This document shows positions 17,481-18,493 of a DNA stretch of 18,493 nt, in pieces. Source of the DNA: Basidiobolus heterosporus B8920 (Eukaryota > Basidiobolomycota > Basidiobolomycetes > Basidiobolales > Basidiobolaceae); the NCBI GenBank assembly GCA_000697455.1, contig JNET01033502.1, forward strand, positions 1 through 18,493. Reading direction: 5' to 3'. Position 1 is the first letter of the stretch; the number at the start of each line of letters is the position of its first letter. The position numbers and the translations under genes are program-made. A model generated the notes under the pieces. It worked only from the letters and a program-made list of their open reading frames with translations. It was not told where the DNA came from and did not search any database.

Positions 17481-18493
17481 ATGTCGTCCTATAAATCGAC
17501 CTATACCATTAGGTCGACTCGCTCAAGAACATCTAGAGCAACTGAGGGCGTGTTGTCCTCATCGCACAAAAGTACCACTTTACAGCTTCTGGCCAATGCT
17601 TTTCCCGAGTAAGTTCTTACAGAAACCTGCTAATCACCGTGCTTCAAAATGTTAAACCACTCTTTAGCCCCGAAGATATTGTAGGTGAGGAGTATTTACG
17701 ACCATCCGAATGCACGATAGGCCTTCCAACAACTTCACAAGAAGCAGTCAAACCTCCACAAGTTCTGAGACCGGAAACAAAACCACTTTTGCCGGAACAG
17801 CAACAGTGCGAGGTTTACGATGAGCCTACTAGTACTTTTTCACAATCTGTTTTCAACGCTGTGAATGTACTAATGGGTCTTGGTATTCTTTCCTTACCAT
17901 ACGGTTTCAAGATTACCGGCTGGGTACTCGGTTTATTCATGCTACTCATTTTTTGCCTATTGACTCGTTACACTGCTATCCTCCTACGTAAATGCCTGGA
18001 CTTAAGTCCATCCATGCTTTCATTATCCGATGTGGGTTATGCTGCTTTTGGAAACAAAGGTAGAATCGTTATGGCAGTATTATTAGTAGCTGAGTTACTT
18101 GCAGCTAGTGTTGCTTTGTTGATGGTGTTCGCCGATTCCATTCGTGCGTTGTATCCAGGATTAGACTTGAACTTACTAAAGGTGGTAGGCATTCTTGTCT
18201 TGATTCCTTCAACCTGGGTTCCCCTTGGGATCTTAGCATATACTTCGATTATTGGCATCATCTCAACCATTGCTTTAGTTGTGGTAGTTGTTATCAATGG
18301 TTTGTCTACCACAGTCTCGCCCGGTTCCCTTCTTGTTCCTGCCCCGACAAACCTCTGGCCAACTATGCCAATGGCCATCCCAATCAGCTTCGGTTTGTTG
18401 ATGGCCGGATTCGCCGGCCATGCAGTGTTTGCCAGTATTTACCGTGATATGAAGTGCCCCGAGAGATTCCCAGCTGTACTCAAGTACTCTTAC
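17481..18493 (+). CDS. AVT1: Avt1-like vacuolar amino acid transporter, copy 2 (3' end outside the window)
   Basis: Tandem paralog of the gene at 15019. Exon 1 is 17481-17608; a 59-nt intron (17609-17667) sits at the same codon and phase as in copy 1. Exon 2 runs open from 17668 to the window edge, giving 318 residues so far. The N-terminus MSSYKSTYTIRSTRSRTSRA is three residues longer than in copy 1. The cytosolic tail is diverged (Gln/Pro-rich) yet keeps an acidic dileucine, ETKPLL (Glu79-Leu84). The membrane region STFSQSVFNAVNVLMGLGIL onward is nearly the same as copy 1 in protein. Most of the upstream part differs at many silent sites, whereas 18149-18222 and 18308-18493 are identical to copy 1. 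It is cut only by the edge of the window and shows no break. Confidence 0.9.

Noticed and set aside
18037-18378. Similar antisense frames in both transporter genes (also 15678-15914)
   Set aside because: They are alike only because the sense genes are paralogous and gene-converted; the frames themselves show no protein family.

Overview
The window reads as nuclear DNA from a fungus. It is a compact, gene-dense region of moderately AT-rich sequence with short GT-AG introns, mostly 54-76 nt. Nine complete protein genes and one gene cut by the right edge can be read with intact coding sequence. The mix points to a fungus: a single-chain LeuC-LeuD isopropylmalate isomerase, a cytochrome b5-acyl-CoA dehydrogenase fusion, a UspA-type stress protein and Avt-type vacuolar transporters. 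A zygomycete-grade (early-diverging) lineage is my guess; the sequence alone does not fix the species. No rRNA, tRNA, CRISPR array, transposon or virus-derived element was found.

Layout: 714-2963 (-) LEU1-type isopropylmalate isomerase; 3601-4981 (-) aspartate aminotransferase, 3 exons; 6065-7758 (+) cytochrome b5/acyl-CoA dehydrogenase fusion, 3 exons; 8223-8750 (+) universal stress protein; 8942-10315 (-) TFIIS, 6 exons; 10576-10947 (-) ribosomal protein eL38, 2 exons; 11370-12123 (-) LYAR-type nucleolar zinc-finger protein, 3 exons; 12495-14256 (+) methionine aminopeptidase 1, 11 exons; 15019-16554 (+) and 17481-18493+ (+) two tandem Avt1-like amino acid transporters with the same intron position. 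I derived the exon structures by hand from splice signals, phase agreement and family conservation.

The genes fall into loose themes. On the left are amino acid metabolism (leucine synthesis, aspartate/glutamate transamination), with TGA(C/G)TCA Gcn4/Cpc1-type sites nearby. The middle holds fatty acid oxidation and stress. From TFIIS through MAP1 is a run of growth and translation genes (elongation, ribosome, nucleolus, N-terminal Met removal). The right end carries vacuolar amino acid transport. This is neighbourhood, not proof of co-regulation.

I see no clearly new biological system. The most informative observations are patchy gene conversion between the two transporter paralogs, two predicted G-quadruplex motifs (one a single base after the LEU1 stop codon, one telomere-like between eL38 and LYAR), and a TFIIS gene whose last two residues come from a 9-nt terminal coding exon.
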